A stretch of 64,000 nt of DNA from NCBI GenBank assembly GCA_019636475.1, contig JAHBXN010000003.1, positions 248,001-312,000 of the forward strand, read 5' to 3'. A program made the translations under genes and the position numbers. Under the pieces are notes generated by a model. That model saw nothing but the letters and a program-made list of their open reading frames with translations, had not been told where the DNA came from and searched no databases. This DNA comes from Phycisphaerae bacterium. GTDB lineage: Bacteria > Planctomycetota > Phycisphaerae > UBA1845 > UTPLA1. Positions 14,989 through 23,891 of the stretch are shown in pieces; position 1 is the first letter of the stretch; each line of letters starts with the position of its first letter.

Positions 14989-16536
14989 ATGACGAATCCT
15001 CGCCTTGAATCCGAACGCATCGGGTCGCTTCGCACCCGGATTGCGCATTTGCCGAAAGCACCGGGCGTCTATCTCATGAAGGATGCCAAGGGTCGCGTTC
15101 TCTATGTCGGGAAAGCAAAGGACCTCCGATCGCGGGTCGGATCCTATTTTCAGAATTCCGCGGACCTGCTTCGATCGCGCGGCCCTGAAATTGCGAAAAT
15201 GGCCGGCCTGGTGTGCGACTTTGACTTCCTTCTGTGCGATACGGAGGTTGACGCGCTCCTGCAGGAAAACCGGCTCATCAAGGACATCCAGCCGCCCTAC
15301 AACGAACTGCTGAAGGATGACAAGACATTCCCGTATCTGGAGATCACGACCGGCGATGACTTTCCCGCCGTGTTCATCACGCGCACGCCGCGCCGCAAAG
15401 GAACGAAACTCTACGGCCCTTTCACGAGCGTGAACGACCTTCGCGATGCGATCAACGCGTTGCAGAAGGTATTCAAGTTCCGGACGTGCGAGCTGGAAAT
15501 TCGCGATGACGACGACACCCGCCGTTTCTTCCGGCCCTGCCTCCTTTACCCGATCAAACAGTGCACGGCACCCTGCGGTGACCGCATCAGCCGGGAGGCG
15601 TATCGAGCGGACATCGAACGATTCAAGCGATTCCTGGGTTCCAAGCAGAGCGTCGTCATTCGCGAAATGCAGCGCGACATGGAGACCGCCGCCGCGGAGT
15701 TGAACTTCGAGGAAGCCGCGAAACTACGCGATCGGATCCGCGCGATACAAAAACTGCGATTGTCGGGGGATGCTCGAGTCGATGTGCAGCCCGAGTCGTT
15801 CTATGTCGATTCAACAGAGGGTCTCGCCCGCCTCGGAAAAATCCTCGAACTGGAGCACACGCCGCGCATCATCGAAGGCATCGATATCGCCAATCTGCAG
15901 GGCGAGGAAACCGTCGGCGCGCTGGTCTGCTTCATTGATGGCAAGCCGTTCAAGGGAGGCTATCGCCGATTTCAGATCAAGAGCGTCGAGGGGATTGACG
16001 ATTACGCCAGCATCCGGGAAGTCGTTCGGCGACGATATCGTCGAGCGGCCGAAGGGGAAGAGTTGTATCCGGATGTCGTTCTGATCGATGGTGGACTCGG
16101 GCAGCTTCACTCAGCATTGGAGGCGTGCGAAGAGGCGTTCGTCAAGCCGCCGATGGTGATTTCGCTGGCCAAGCGCGAGGAGGAAATCTTCATTCAATCG
16201 CGGAAGCAGCCGATCCGGCTGCCCCGGAACGACGCCGCCCTGCGACTTCTTCAACAGGTGCGCGACGAATCTCACCGGTTCGCACAGCATTATCATCATA
16301 TCCTGCGGACGAAGCGACAGTTTGATGAGGATATCAAGCTCGGTAAGCGCCCGCCGAAAAAAAACCGCGTCGCTCGCGACGGATCCAAGGCCCGCAAGCG
16401 ATCGGAACGAAAACGGCTGCGCGAACAGCGCGCTGATCGAGATGTGAATCGAACGCCGCTTGATATCATCCGCCCTTCGCCGCCTATCGACCCATTTCCG
16501 CCAGACGATATTCAGACTCATCCCCCGATCGACTGA
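14989..16536 (+). CDS. uvrC: UvrABC system protein C, lacking the HhH region
   Basis: The incision subunit of nucleotide excision repair. Domains in order: GIY-YIG nuclease (GVYLMKDAKGRVLYVGKAKD, 3' incision), Cys-rich patch, UVR domain (LNFEEAAKLRDRIRAIQKL, binds UvrB) and the RNase H-like 5' nuclease with its Asp (GIDIANLQGEE), Asp (IDGGLGQ) and His (RDESHRFA). At 515 residues it is about 90 shorter than E. coli UvrC: after HHILRTKRQ the usual double helix-hairpin-helix is missing and a basic, then Pro/Asp-rich tail follows. The domain order and other motifs are intact, so it is not simply broken. Confidence 0.93.
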   Translation: MTNPRLESERIGSLRTRIAHLPKAPGVYLMKDAKGRVLYVGKAKDLRSRVGSYFQNSADLLRSRGPEIAKMAGLVCDFDFLLCDTEVDALLQENRLIKDIQPPYNELLKDDKTFPYLEITTGDDFPAVFITRTPRRKGTKLYGPFTSVNDLRDAINALQKVFKFRTCELEIRDDDDTRRFFRPCLLYPIKQCTAPCGDRISREAYRADIERFKRFLGSKQSVVIREMQRDMETAAAELNFEEAAKLRDRIRAIQKLRLSGDARVDVQPESFYVDSTEGLARLGKILELEHTPRIIEGIDIANLQGEETVGALVCFIDGKPFKGGYRRFQIKSVEGIDDYASIREVVRRRYRRAAEGEELYPDVVLIDGGLGQLHSALEACEEAFVKPPMVISLAKREEEIFIQSRKQPIRLPRNDAALRLLQQVRDESHRFAQHYHHILRTKRQFDEDIKLGKRPPKKNRVARDGSKARKRSERKRLREQRADRDVNRTPLDIIRPSPPIDPFPPDDIQTHPPID

Positions 16537-16635
16537 TCCGCTTTTCTCTGCACAATCGCAAGCGATCGACACGCAACGTCCGCAGCGCCGGCCGGAGACC
16601 GCGTTCGAGGCCAAACGCGGGGAATCAACCGGCTC

Positions 16636-17586
16636 CTACTGCTCGAACAGTTTCGACACGCTTGTCTGTTTGTGAATGTTGTTGATTGCCTGGGCGAAGA
16701 GTCTGGCGGTAGAAACGACCCGCAGTTTCCGAGGCGGCGGTTCGAAGCGGTATTCGATGGTGTCGGTCACGATCATCTGCTTGATCGGACTCGAGTCGAT
16801 TCTTGCGGCCGAGCCGGGCGTCAGCACGCCATGCGCAACTGCGGCATAGACATCCTTGGCATTCTCTTCCTTGAGTTTCTGAGCGGTGGCGATCAAGGTG
16901 CCGCCCGTGATCGTGAAATCGTCAACAATCAGGGCATTGCGGCCGCTGACGTGGCCGATGATTCGCTTGACGACGGCTCTCTCGCGATGGTCGTCGCGTG
17001 TCTTTTCGGCGATGACGGTCTTTGCACCGAGCGCCCGGGCGTAGGCGTTGGCCATCTGCGCCGCGCCGACATCCGGAGCGACGACAACCCAGTCCTTCGT
17101 GACTTTGCGCCGGAAGTAGGAGGCAATAACGGGCAACGCGAAGAGGTGATCGACCGGCACCCGGAAGAAGCCCTGAATCTGCGGCGCGTGAAGGTCCATC
17201 GTCACAATGCGATCGACCCCGGCCGCCTCAAGACAATCAGCAACGACACGCGCTCGAATCGATACACGGGGTTCATCTTTCTTATCGCCCTTGCCGTAGC
17301 TGAAGAATGGAATCACAGCCGTGACATTGCGAGCCGATGCGCGCTTGAATGCGTCGGCATAAAAGAGAATCTCCGTGAAGTGATCATTCACCGGATAGGA
17401 GAGGGATTGCACAAAGAAAACATCTCGGCCGCGAACATTCTCGAGCACGCGGACGAAGGTATTTCCCTCTGAGAAATGCTTTGCTTCGCATTTACCGGAT
17501 CGGACGCGCAGATGTCGACAAATGGCTTCGGTGAACTTTCGACTGCCGGAGCCCGGGAAGATCAGGAGTTTTGCACGTTCGCTCAT
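16636..17586 (-). CDS. Ribose-phosphate pyrophosphokinase-like protein, divergent subgroup
   Basis: A 316-residue PRPP synthetase homologue, which would make PRPP from ribose 5-phosphate and ATP for nucleotide, His and Trp synthesis. Motifs seen: FPGSGSRKFTEAI, PFFSYGKGDKKDEPRVSI at the flexible ATP loop, TMDLHAPQIQGFF and the PRPP loop VDDFTITGGT. The loop lacks the usual second acidic residue (DDxxDTGGT becomes DDFTITGGT) and the ATP loop differs from the common ARQDRK form. ATG 17586 is chosen over a start at 17622. A second, canonical synthetase may exist elsewhere in the genome. It lies downstream of kbl, 134 bases away. Confidence 0.82.
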   Translation of the reverse strand: MSERAKLLIFPGSGSRKFTEAICRHLRVRSGKCEAKHFSEGNTFVRVLENVRGRDVFFVQSLSYPVNDHFTEILFYADAFKRASARNVTAVIPFFSYGKGDKKDEPRVSIRARVVADCLEAAGVDRIVTMDLHAPQIQGFFRVPVDHLFALPVIASYFRRKVTKDWVVVAPDVGAAQMANAYARALGAKTVIAEKTRDDHRERAVVKRIIGHVSGRNALIVDDFTITGGTLIATAQKLKEENAKDVYAAVAHGVLTPGSAARIDSSPIKQMIVTDTIEYRFEPPPRKLRVVSTARLFAQAINNIHKQTSVSKLFEQ

Positions 17587-17720
17587 GGCTGTGTTTCGGG
17601 TAGTTCGGTTTGAAAGTCTCAAAGGCGTTTTACGGGTCGCGAGGATCCGATCCGGCGACGGCAGTCCTCGTTCATTTGTGTGGCGTTTGCGGCCAGATCA
17701 CACCTGCGAGTCCCAGTTCA

Positions 17721-18908
17721 TCAAAGCTTCGCGAACGCTCCCAACGCACGATCGAGATGCGCCTGTTCGTGCGCCGCCGAGATTTGCACGCGCAATCGAG
17801 CGGTGCCCTCCGGGACGACAGGGTACCCGAATCCGATCACGAAGACGCCCAGCTCAAGCAGCCGTTTGCTTGCGGCGATGGCCTTGGCGGTCTCACCGAG
17901 AATGATTGGTGTGATCGCACTGGGCCCTTCGATCGCTTCGAATCCAAGCTTCTTCAGGCCGCCGCGAATATACCGCACGTTCGCCCTCAATCTCTCGACG
18001 CGCGTCGGATCGCGCAGCACGATGTCAATCGCCCGGGCTGCGGCTCCGGCTGTCGCAGGAGGCAGCGCATTGGAGAAAAGTTGCGGACGGGACTTCTGCA
18101 CCATCAGGTCGATCAGGTTTTTTCGGGAACCGATGTAACCACCCGCCGCGCCGCCGAGCGCCTTGCCAAGCGTGCCGGTCATTACGTCGATTTTTCCGAA
18201 TAGACCGTAGTGTTCAGCCACTCCCTTTCCCGTGGGACCGCATACGCCGACGCCGTGCGAGTCATCCACGACGAGGATCGCACCGTGTTCGCGGCAAAGC
18301 CGATGGATGACGTCGAGCCTGGCGATGTCGCCCTCCATGCTGAACACACCGTCAGTCACGACAATCTTGTTCCGTATGGCCGAATGCTCTTTCAACAACG
18401 CCTCAAGTCCGGCCATATCGCTATGCTTGTACACCTTTGACTGCGAAGACTTATTGATCTGTCTGCCGAGGCGAATGGCATCAATAATCGAGGCGTGATT
18501 AAGTTCGTCGCTGATGACGATTACGGAATCCCCGCCGGCCGCCATCAGTGTGGGCAACACCGCCTCGTTGGCATTCCAGCATGAAACATAGGTCGTGGCG
18601 TCCTCCGTCCCGGAGAGTTCTGCAATTCTCCGCTCCAGATCGCGATGATATTCAAACGTGCCACAGATGAATCGCACGGACCCGGTCCCAGCCCCCCACT
18701 TCTCCTGAGCCTCGACGCCGGCAGCGACGACCTCTGGATCGTTGGCAAGGCCGAGATAGTCATTCGAGCACATTACCACCACTTCGCCGACGCCTTCGAT
18801 CTGCGACACCGGTCCCATGGGTCGGGTGAGGTACTTGAGCTGTTTGTATTGCCCGGCCTTGCGAAGGCCGTCGAGTTCGTGATCGATTGATTGCCAGACC
18901 TGGGACAT
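17721..18908 (-). CDS. kbl: Glycine C-acetyltransferase (2-amino-3-ketobutyrate CoA ligase)
   Basis: A 395-residue PLP enzyme of the alpha-oxoamine synthase family. It cleaves 2-amino-3-oxobutyrate with CoA to glycine and acetyl-CoA, the second step of threonine degradation. CSNDYLGLA (47-55), ELNHAS (His138), VVDDSHGVG (Asp215/216) and TGTLGKALGG (PLP Lys249) are all present. Other family members (8-amino-7-oxononanoate synthase, 5-aminolevulinate synthase) share these motifs, but the immediately upstream threonine-dehydrogenase-type epimerase supports kbl. ATG 18908 gives the usual length. Confidence 0.92.
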   Translation of the reverse strand: MSQVWQSIDHELDGLRKAGQYKQLKYLTRPMGPVSQIEGVGEVVVMCSNDYLGLANDPEVVAAGVEAQEKWGAGTGSVRFICGTFEYHRDLERRIAELSGTEDATTYVSCWNANEAVLPTLMAAGGDSVIVISDELNHASIIDAIRLGRQINKSSQSKVYKHSDMAGLEALLKEHSAIRNKIVVTDGVFSMEGDIARLDVIHRLCREHGAILVVDDSHGVGVCGPTGKGVAEHYGLFGKIDVMTGTLGKALGGAAGGYIGSRKNLIDLMVQKSRPQLFSNALPPATAGAAARAIDIVLRDPTRVERLRANVRYIRGGLKKLGFEAIEGPSAITPIILGETAKAIAASKRLLELGVFVIGFGYPVVPEGTARLRVQISAAHEQAHLDRALGAFAKL

Positions 18909-18999
18909 GCTTGTTTCCGGATTACAGGTGTCGAGTTCCGATTCACAGATTCATTGAGCAAGTCAACGTGTCAGACGTATCTTGTCGAGGCTGGGAAAT

Positions 19000-20022
19000 T
19001 CATGGCGTCCGGTATCTCCGCGTGATCTGCGGGATGAGATATTCATTGAACGCGCGGTCGACGTCGTACTCATTTCTCCATCCCCAGTCATGGCGCGCCG
19101 CTGAATCATCCACATCCGCCGGCCATGTATCAACTATCCGCGCCCGTGCCAAGTGGGGCTCAAAGGTGATTCGGGCATTGGGAAACGCACTCAGCACTTT
19201 GTCGCGAAGTTGAGCCGCGCTCAGCGAGAAGGCCCCGACATTATAAACGCGCTGGGTCAACCGGTCGGCAGGCGCCTCGGCCACCTCGATCAGCGAGCGG
19301 ATTGCATCGGGCATCACCATGAACGGCAGCCGTGCGGTCGGCGGAACGAAGCAGGCATACGGCAGACCTTGAGCCGCCGCGTGAATCATCTCGGCCGCAT
19401 AATCGCTCGTGCCGCCGGTCGGCAGCGTGCTGGCGCTGATCAATCCCGGAAATCGCAACGATCGAAAGTCGATTCGGCGATCATCCGTCTCGGCGGCGAG
19501 CTGTCGATAATGCAGTGAGTAATATCGCCCGAGCATCTCGCAATACGCCTTATTGCATCCGTACATCGTCGTCGGAAAGTTCCAGTCAGACTCCTTGACC
19601 CGGCCCGCGCGTTCCTTCGTTTGAATATCCGGCAAGCCGTATATCGCGATCGAGCTTGGGAAGGCGAATGTAACGGAATGGCCGTGCCAGCGCGTCTGCT
19701 CATGAGCGAGCTTCAGCAGATTCAGCGTGCCCTCGACATTGACGCGGTGTGCCGTGTCCGGCGTATATTCCGCGCGGGTACTCAGCAGTGCCGCCAGGTG
19801 ATAAATGGAGTGAATCTCGAATTCGCTGACGAGCCGCTGTAGCAGATTTTCATCGAGGATGTCGCCGACAATTGATGCACTGCATTGCTGACCTAATTCG
19901 GCCGGCAAAGGCTTGATATCTAGGGCAATGATTTGCGAATGATCTCGCTTGGCAAACTGTTCAATCAGCCCGAAGCCGACTTCGCCTCCGGCACCCGTGA
20001 TCAAGACCGCTGGCTTTCGCAA
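19000..20022 (-). CDS. Short-chain (epimerase-type) L-threonine 3-dehydrogenase candidate
   Basis: A 340-residue extended short-chain dehydrogenase with the NAD-binding GAGGEVGFG (10-18) and the catalytic Tyr154-x3-Lys158 in TMYGCNKAY. The sequence LRFPGLIS and the helix around it resemble the GalE-like bacterial threonine dehydrogenases, which oxidise threonine to 2-amino-3-oxobutyrate. kbl lies 91 bases downstream on the same strand, forming a two-step threonine-to-glycine pathway. Other NAD-dependent epimerases/dehydratases share the fold, so the substrate rests on the family resemblance and on context. Confidence 0.85.
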   Translation of the reverse strand: MRKPAVLITGAGGEVGFGLIEQFAKRDHSQIIALDIKPLPAELGQQCSASIVGDILDENLLQRLVSEFEIHSIYHLAALLSTRAEYTPDTAHRVNVEGTLNLLKLAHEQTRWHGHSVTFAFPSSIAIYGLPDIQTKERAGRVKESDWNFPTTMYGCNKAYCEMLGRYYSLHYRQLAAETDDRRIDFRSLRFPGLISASTLPTGGTSDYAAEMIHAAAQGLPYACFVPPTARLPFMVMPDAIRSLIEVAEAPADRLTQRVYNVGAFSLSAAQLRDKVLSAFPNARITFEPHLARARIVDTWPADVDDSAARHDWGWRNEYDVDRAFNEYLIPQITRRYRTP

Positions 20023-20066
20023 TGAAATCTCTCCCGCCGACGAAAAAGCCGGCGATGCTGAAGCAC

Positions 20067-21167
20067 TTAATTGGACTCGGCCGTTCTATCGCGCTGCGCC
20101 GCCCTGTTTCGCTGTTCGACGGAGGCGACGGCCTCGATGCGGCTGCACATTTCGCTGAAAATCCTGTCGGCTTCCTTTGTCAGTGTTCGAAGCGCCTTCG
20201 CTCTCGAAGCTTCGTCCGGGATGGACTCGGCCTTCTCTATGTCCGCATGTTTCGCCTCAAGCGCACGCTGCGCCCGCGATTGGCAGCTTTCGAATATCGA
20301 CTCCGCGACGGACCGCTGGTCATCCGTGAGTTCATACCGGGCGATCATCGATTCCAGACGCGACTTCCACTGATCGATCGGCGGCGCAGGTTCCAACGGC
20401 GCGGAAGATGCCGATATCTCCGGCGCGGAGGGCGGCGGCGGTTTCTTCATTACCGGCGAATCTTCTGCTGCTCGGGGATCAGGCTTCAATTTGTTGGACG
20501 CAGGATAGGCTTCGGCGCCACTCGATCGTGCCTCTTTTGTGGCATTGGCTCGAAGTGTATCCGCCGCTGCGGTGGAAGCGCGTGCCGGAAAGACCACTTC
20601 ACCGCTGCCGACCCTCACGGGCTCGACAAGAAGCCGATCAAGCCGGGCGATATCAACCGGCCCAACCCCGAGCTTGTCAGCGTGGCGATTCTGTATCATC
20701 TTCCGCCCCAATTCGACCATGTCGGGGGAAAGGATGCTTTCGGTGTACCTGGCCGTGTTCGCAAGACTAAGCGGCGCCTTGGAGTAGATGTCGTAAATCT
20801 GCTCCTGCATCCGGCGAGCAACTTCGTCCCGCGTGGCGTCCGAAATGTCCCGCATCTTCGTAATGAGCGACGTGAGTGCGACCTCGCGGCGGCGGAGCGT
20901 CAATTCGCGCTCCGCCATGTAGCTTTGATGAGCGGCAGCCTGCGATTCCATCCACGCTTCAACATTGCTCGCCTGTCCGCCATCCAAGGCATAGAGATCC
21001 TTCACAAAAGCCAGCCGGGCCGATTTGAAGCGCCTCAGAGCTTCAGCCTTTCGCTGTGCATCAGTGGGTGTTGCGCCGGCCGGGCCTGAATCAGCGGCCA
21101 AAGGTGTGGCGACGGCCCCCAGCACCATCAAAAATGCGATATATGCTGATAGGTAATACCTGCTCAT
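20067..21167 (-). CDS. Secreted alpha-helical protein of unknown function
   Basis: A 366-residue protein with a signal peptide (hydrophobic residues 5-22, cleavage likely near PLAADS). The mature protein is strongly helical and charged (RRFKSARLAFVKDLYAL, ERELTLRRREVALTSLITK) with a Pro-rich low-complexity linker near the middle (KKPPPPSAPEISASSAPLEP) and a second helical part (AESIFESCQSRAQRALEAKH). Coiled-coil character is likely. No family is recognised. It is transcribed in the same direction as the threonine genes, 44 bases upstream of them, so it may share their operon. A role in the envelope is inference. Confidence 0.75.
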   Translation of the reverse strand: MSRYYLSAYIAFLMVLGAVATPLAADSGPAGATPTDAQRKAEALRRFKSARLAFVKDLYALDGGQASNVEAWMESQAAAHQSYMAERELTLRRREVALTSLITKMRDISDATRDEVARRMQEQIYDIYSKAPLSLANTARYTESILSPDMVELGRKMIQNRHADKLGVGPVDIARLDRLLVEPVRVGSGEVVFPARASTAAADTLRANATKEARSSGAEAYPASNKLKPDPRAAEDSPVMKKPPPPSAPEISASSAPLEPAPPIDQWKSRLESMIARYELTDDQRSVAESIFESCQSRAQRALEAKHADIEKAESIPDEASRAKALRTLTKEADRIFSEMCSRIEAVASVEQRNRAAQRDRTAESN

Positions 21168-21980
21168 GAGCGACCTCTTCTATCCAAATTCAGGCAGATT
21201 TCCCGTGCGGCGAATCGGCGATTTCGATCTTATTCTCCGGCCGGTCCTTATTAGCGTCAACCGTGCCAAGCCGGGGGGCGCACAACCTTGGTCAACAAGT
21301 GTAAAGGTGGCGACAAACCGGCGAACTATCGCAGCGTCCGCAAACGTTTCCAACAAATTGCGAAAACTCGCAATCGGCCGTTCACCTTTGATAGGATGGA
21401 GCGAGTCGGCCTCATGCGTCCCTGTAGGCCGCTCGACCGACGAACCTTCCACGTTACCTCACCGTTACACGGGGAAGTTAGCCGATGGTCTCCGCCATTC
21501 GACCGATCTCCGTTTCGCCGATTCGCGCGTGGGCGTACACGGCTTGTGTGCCACGCATAAGGCACTGCCGCCTCATGGCCGGCAACGGTTCTGCGGCGAG
21601 AGGCTGCACCATTGATCGCGTTGAATTCGAATGCCAGAACGTCAGCTTCGGCTTCCCGAACTGTGGGATTTCAATCTCTGAATGCGTTCCACCGGCGGTG
21701 TTCTTCGCGCTCCGTGCGCTCAAACTTGCCGCGCAGGCTGCCTTGCATTCTTCATACGCTTCAGCGGACGAAACGTCTGCCGACACACCCAAACGCTTGT
21801 GGCCGTTTCGAACAGCCATCGAACGACCAGATGTTCTAGATCCACCCGCCGTGAAGGACATCGAAATCGAGATTCAACCGGCGCAACGCGGGCTGGACCT
21901 GTTTTCCTGAATGCCGCCGCAGTCTCACCCGGGCCGCAGTCTCGCCCGGACCGCCAACCCACAAGGCCATCCACCGCGAA
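21168..21980. other. Gap of about 0.8 kb without recognisable gene
   Basis: Several short frames exist on both strands but none has a clear ribosome site, signal peptide or recognisable family, and they overlap each other. No RNA gene or repeat was recognised by eye. It may be regulatory or decayed sequence. Confidence 0.4.
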
Positions 21981-23645
21981 CTACTTCAAGACCTGCATTC
22001 CCTGTTCGAACACCACATCAACCGGAATTCCCGCTTTCGACAACCGATCGAGATCACTCTGCAGGGCCGGCCTGATCATGCCCATGTCATCCATCAGCTT
22101 TTTTACGCCATCGTAGTCACCATCGCCCTGAAGCGTGAGAATCCGTTTTGAAAGCGCGTTCATTGCATTCTGCATTCGATCGAAATCAACGCGATATTTG
22201 CCGGTCTTCGCGTCGCGCGAGAACGCCCCTTCCAGTTCAAAGAAATTGAACCGGATCATGTTTGCCCGTCCGTGCGCGCTGGCGGCTCCGAATCGCACCG
22301 ATCGGAAGATGCCGGCGAGGAACGTGACGTAGTTATCCATGAGCGTGCCGTCAGTGATTTCCTTCTGCTCAAACAGTCGCGTGACCATGTACAAACCGAG
22401 GATGTCCGCTTTTCCCTCCTCGAGTGCCGAGCCGAGTTCCTTCAGGGCATCCCGAACCGTACCCTTGCCGTCGACCGTATTCTTGATTCCCAGCCCGTGC
22501 GCGACTTCATGGAACATAACGTTGCCAAAGAAGGCATCGAATGTGATGTGCTTCTGCTGTTCATCCACGATCAACTCACGCGCAATCGGCACGAGAATCT
22601 TGTCGAATTTGGCGCGCATCGCGTTTTTCAGCTGGAGACGCCGTGTGCCCTTGCGGAGCTGGACCTCTTCGTCGTTGGGCAGATTGATGGCGATGGTTTT
22701 TGAACCCGCGTTGCAATCTCCGGCGTAATAAATCACGTCATAGGCGTTAAGGTCGGAGTCCGTTCCCGGCATTTCCTTCTTGTACTTCTCGTCGACCGGC
22801 AGTCCTCGCTGGAGGTCGGGCAGGAGCCTGGCGTATTTTGCAAGGCGCGCGCTCCACTGCTTGTCCTTGACCAATACGTATGCTTCGAAGGCCGCCTTGT
22901 AGTTAAACAACGCGTCCTCATACACCTCGATCGGACCGATCACAATGTCGACCGTGTTGTTCTTCATGTCCAGCCATGCCATATCGCTGGCACGATACTG
23001 GCTGCTCATCAATGCCACCGCCCGGGAGAGCAGGTATTCCCGTAAATCGGAATCCTCCGCCAGTTCGGCCGCTTCCTTCAGCTTCAGGGCCGCACCGCGG
23101 ACGATGTCCTCATAGAACTCGTGATAATCGACGGCAATGAGTTTACGATCCTTGTCGCGCCGGATGACGGTGTATTCATTTTTGAAGCGGGCGGCATCGG
23201 ACGGATGTTCCACCAGATGCCTCTCAAATTCCTCCCTGGACATGTCGGTTGGATAAAATGTCGCACCCAATGGCTTGTCACCGTAACCTTCAACAAACGG
23301 CTTGTTGCCATCGAGCCGGTCCCAGGGGCCGTAGTTGATCTCAGCATAGCGCCGCAGCGCTGGTGACTTGATTGACCCGAGCAACTCTCCCTTGTCGCCA
23401 TACGCCTGACGCCAGAAACCGGCATCCATGTATTGTGCCGCCTCAATCAGCAACGGAATCATCTTCTGTTCTTTCGGAGACAGCACGGACAAATCCGTCG
23501 TCAGCCTGACTGTTGCATACTTTGCTTCCATGCGATCCCCTTCGTCGGCCCATGCCATGCCTGAGTCGCCTGCCGCGCCGGCAAAAATGGCCGTACATGC
23601 CACAACGCGCATCGCGGCCAGTCCGAACCTCGTCAACTTGTTCAT
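21981..23645 (-). CDS. Secreted M49-like zinc metallopeptidase
   Basis: A 554-residue exported protein. After a signal peptide (about residues 1-33) the chain reaches the zinc motif MFHEVAHGLG (HEVAH) and, about 30 residues on, ALEEGKADILGLY (EExxAD), the pattern of dipeptidyl-peptidase III relatives and the Nudix-linked peptidase-like family. KTIAINLPNDEEV and HITFDAFFGNV upstream of the zinc motif are also typical. The classical M49 motif is six residues (HELLGH); this one is the five-residue version. ATG 23645 has GGAGA seven to eight bases upstream; an earlier in-frame start is unlikely. The substrate is unknown. Confidence 0.82.
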   Translation of the reverse strand: MNKLTRFGLAAMRVVACTAIFAGAAGDSGMAWADEGDRMEAKYATVRLTTDLSVLSPKEQKMIPLLIEAAQYMDAGFWRQAYGDKGELLGSIKSPALRRYAEINYGPWDRLDGNKPFVEGYGDKPLGATFYPTDMSREEFERHLVEHPSDAARFKNEYTVIRRDKDRKLIAVDYHEFYEDIVRGAALKLKEAAELAEDSDLREYLLSRAVALMSSQYRASDMAWLDMKNNTVDIVIGPIEVYEDALFNYKAAFEAYVLVKDKQWSARLAKYARLLPDLQRGLPVDEKYKKEMPGTDSDLNAYDVIYYAGDCNAGSKTIAINLPNDEEVQLRKGTRRLQLKNAMRAKFDKILVPIARELIVDEQQKHITFDAFFGNVMFHEVAHGLGIKNTVDGKGTVRDALKELGSALEEGKADILGLYMVTRLFEQKEITDGTLMDNYVTFLAGIFRSVRFGAASAHGRANMIRFNFFELEGAFSRDAKTGKYRVDFDRMQNAMNALSKRILTLQGDGDYDGVKKLMDDMGMIRPALQSDLDRLSKAGIPVDVVFEQGMQVLK

Positions 23646-23891
23646 GATGGAATCTCCCTGGATTCTACATTGACCGGAAATTGTAGACTGCCTGACAAAC
23701 CCCATGATAGTATGCAGCAAAAGCCGGGCAATGCCCATCGGATCGTCGGTCGACGGTGGTCGCAGGCGATCCATCGTAGATCCGAATCAGCCTGCGGGGC
23801 CGCACCGCCTGAATTGAAAAGGTTAACTCTCGATCTGAATTGTGAATAATGCGTTGACTGCCGTCTGTGGTGCCATCGACCGGAGATTTAC

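Noticed and set aside
16672-17472. Plus-strand frame opposite the PRPP synthetase-like gene
   Set aside because: Shadow frame: no known motif, while the minus frame shows the PRPP loop and other family segments.
20022-21089. Plus-strand frame of 355 codons opposite the helical secreted protein
   Set aside because: The minus frame has a signal peptide and a consistent helical composition; the plus frame is basic and without recognisable features.
21478-21910. Short frames in the 0.8 kb gap as genes
   Set aside because: They overlap on both strands, lack ribosome sites and have no recognisable domain or signal.
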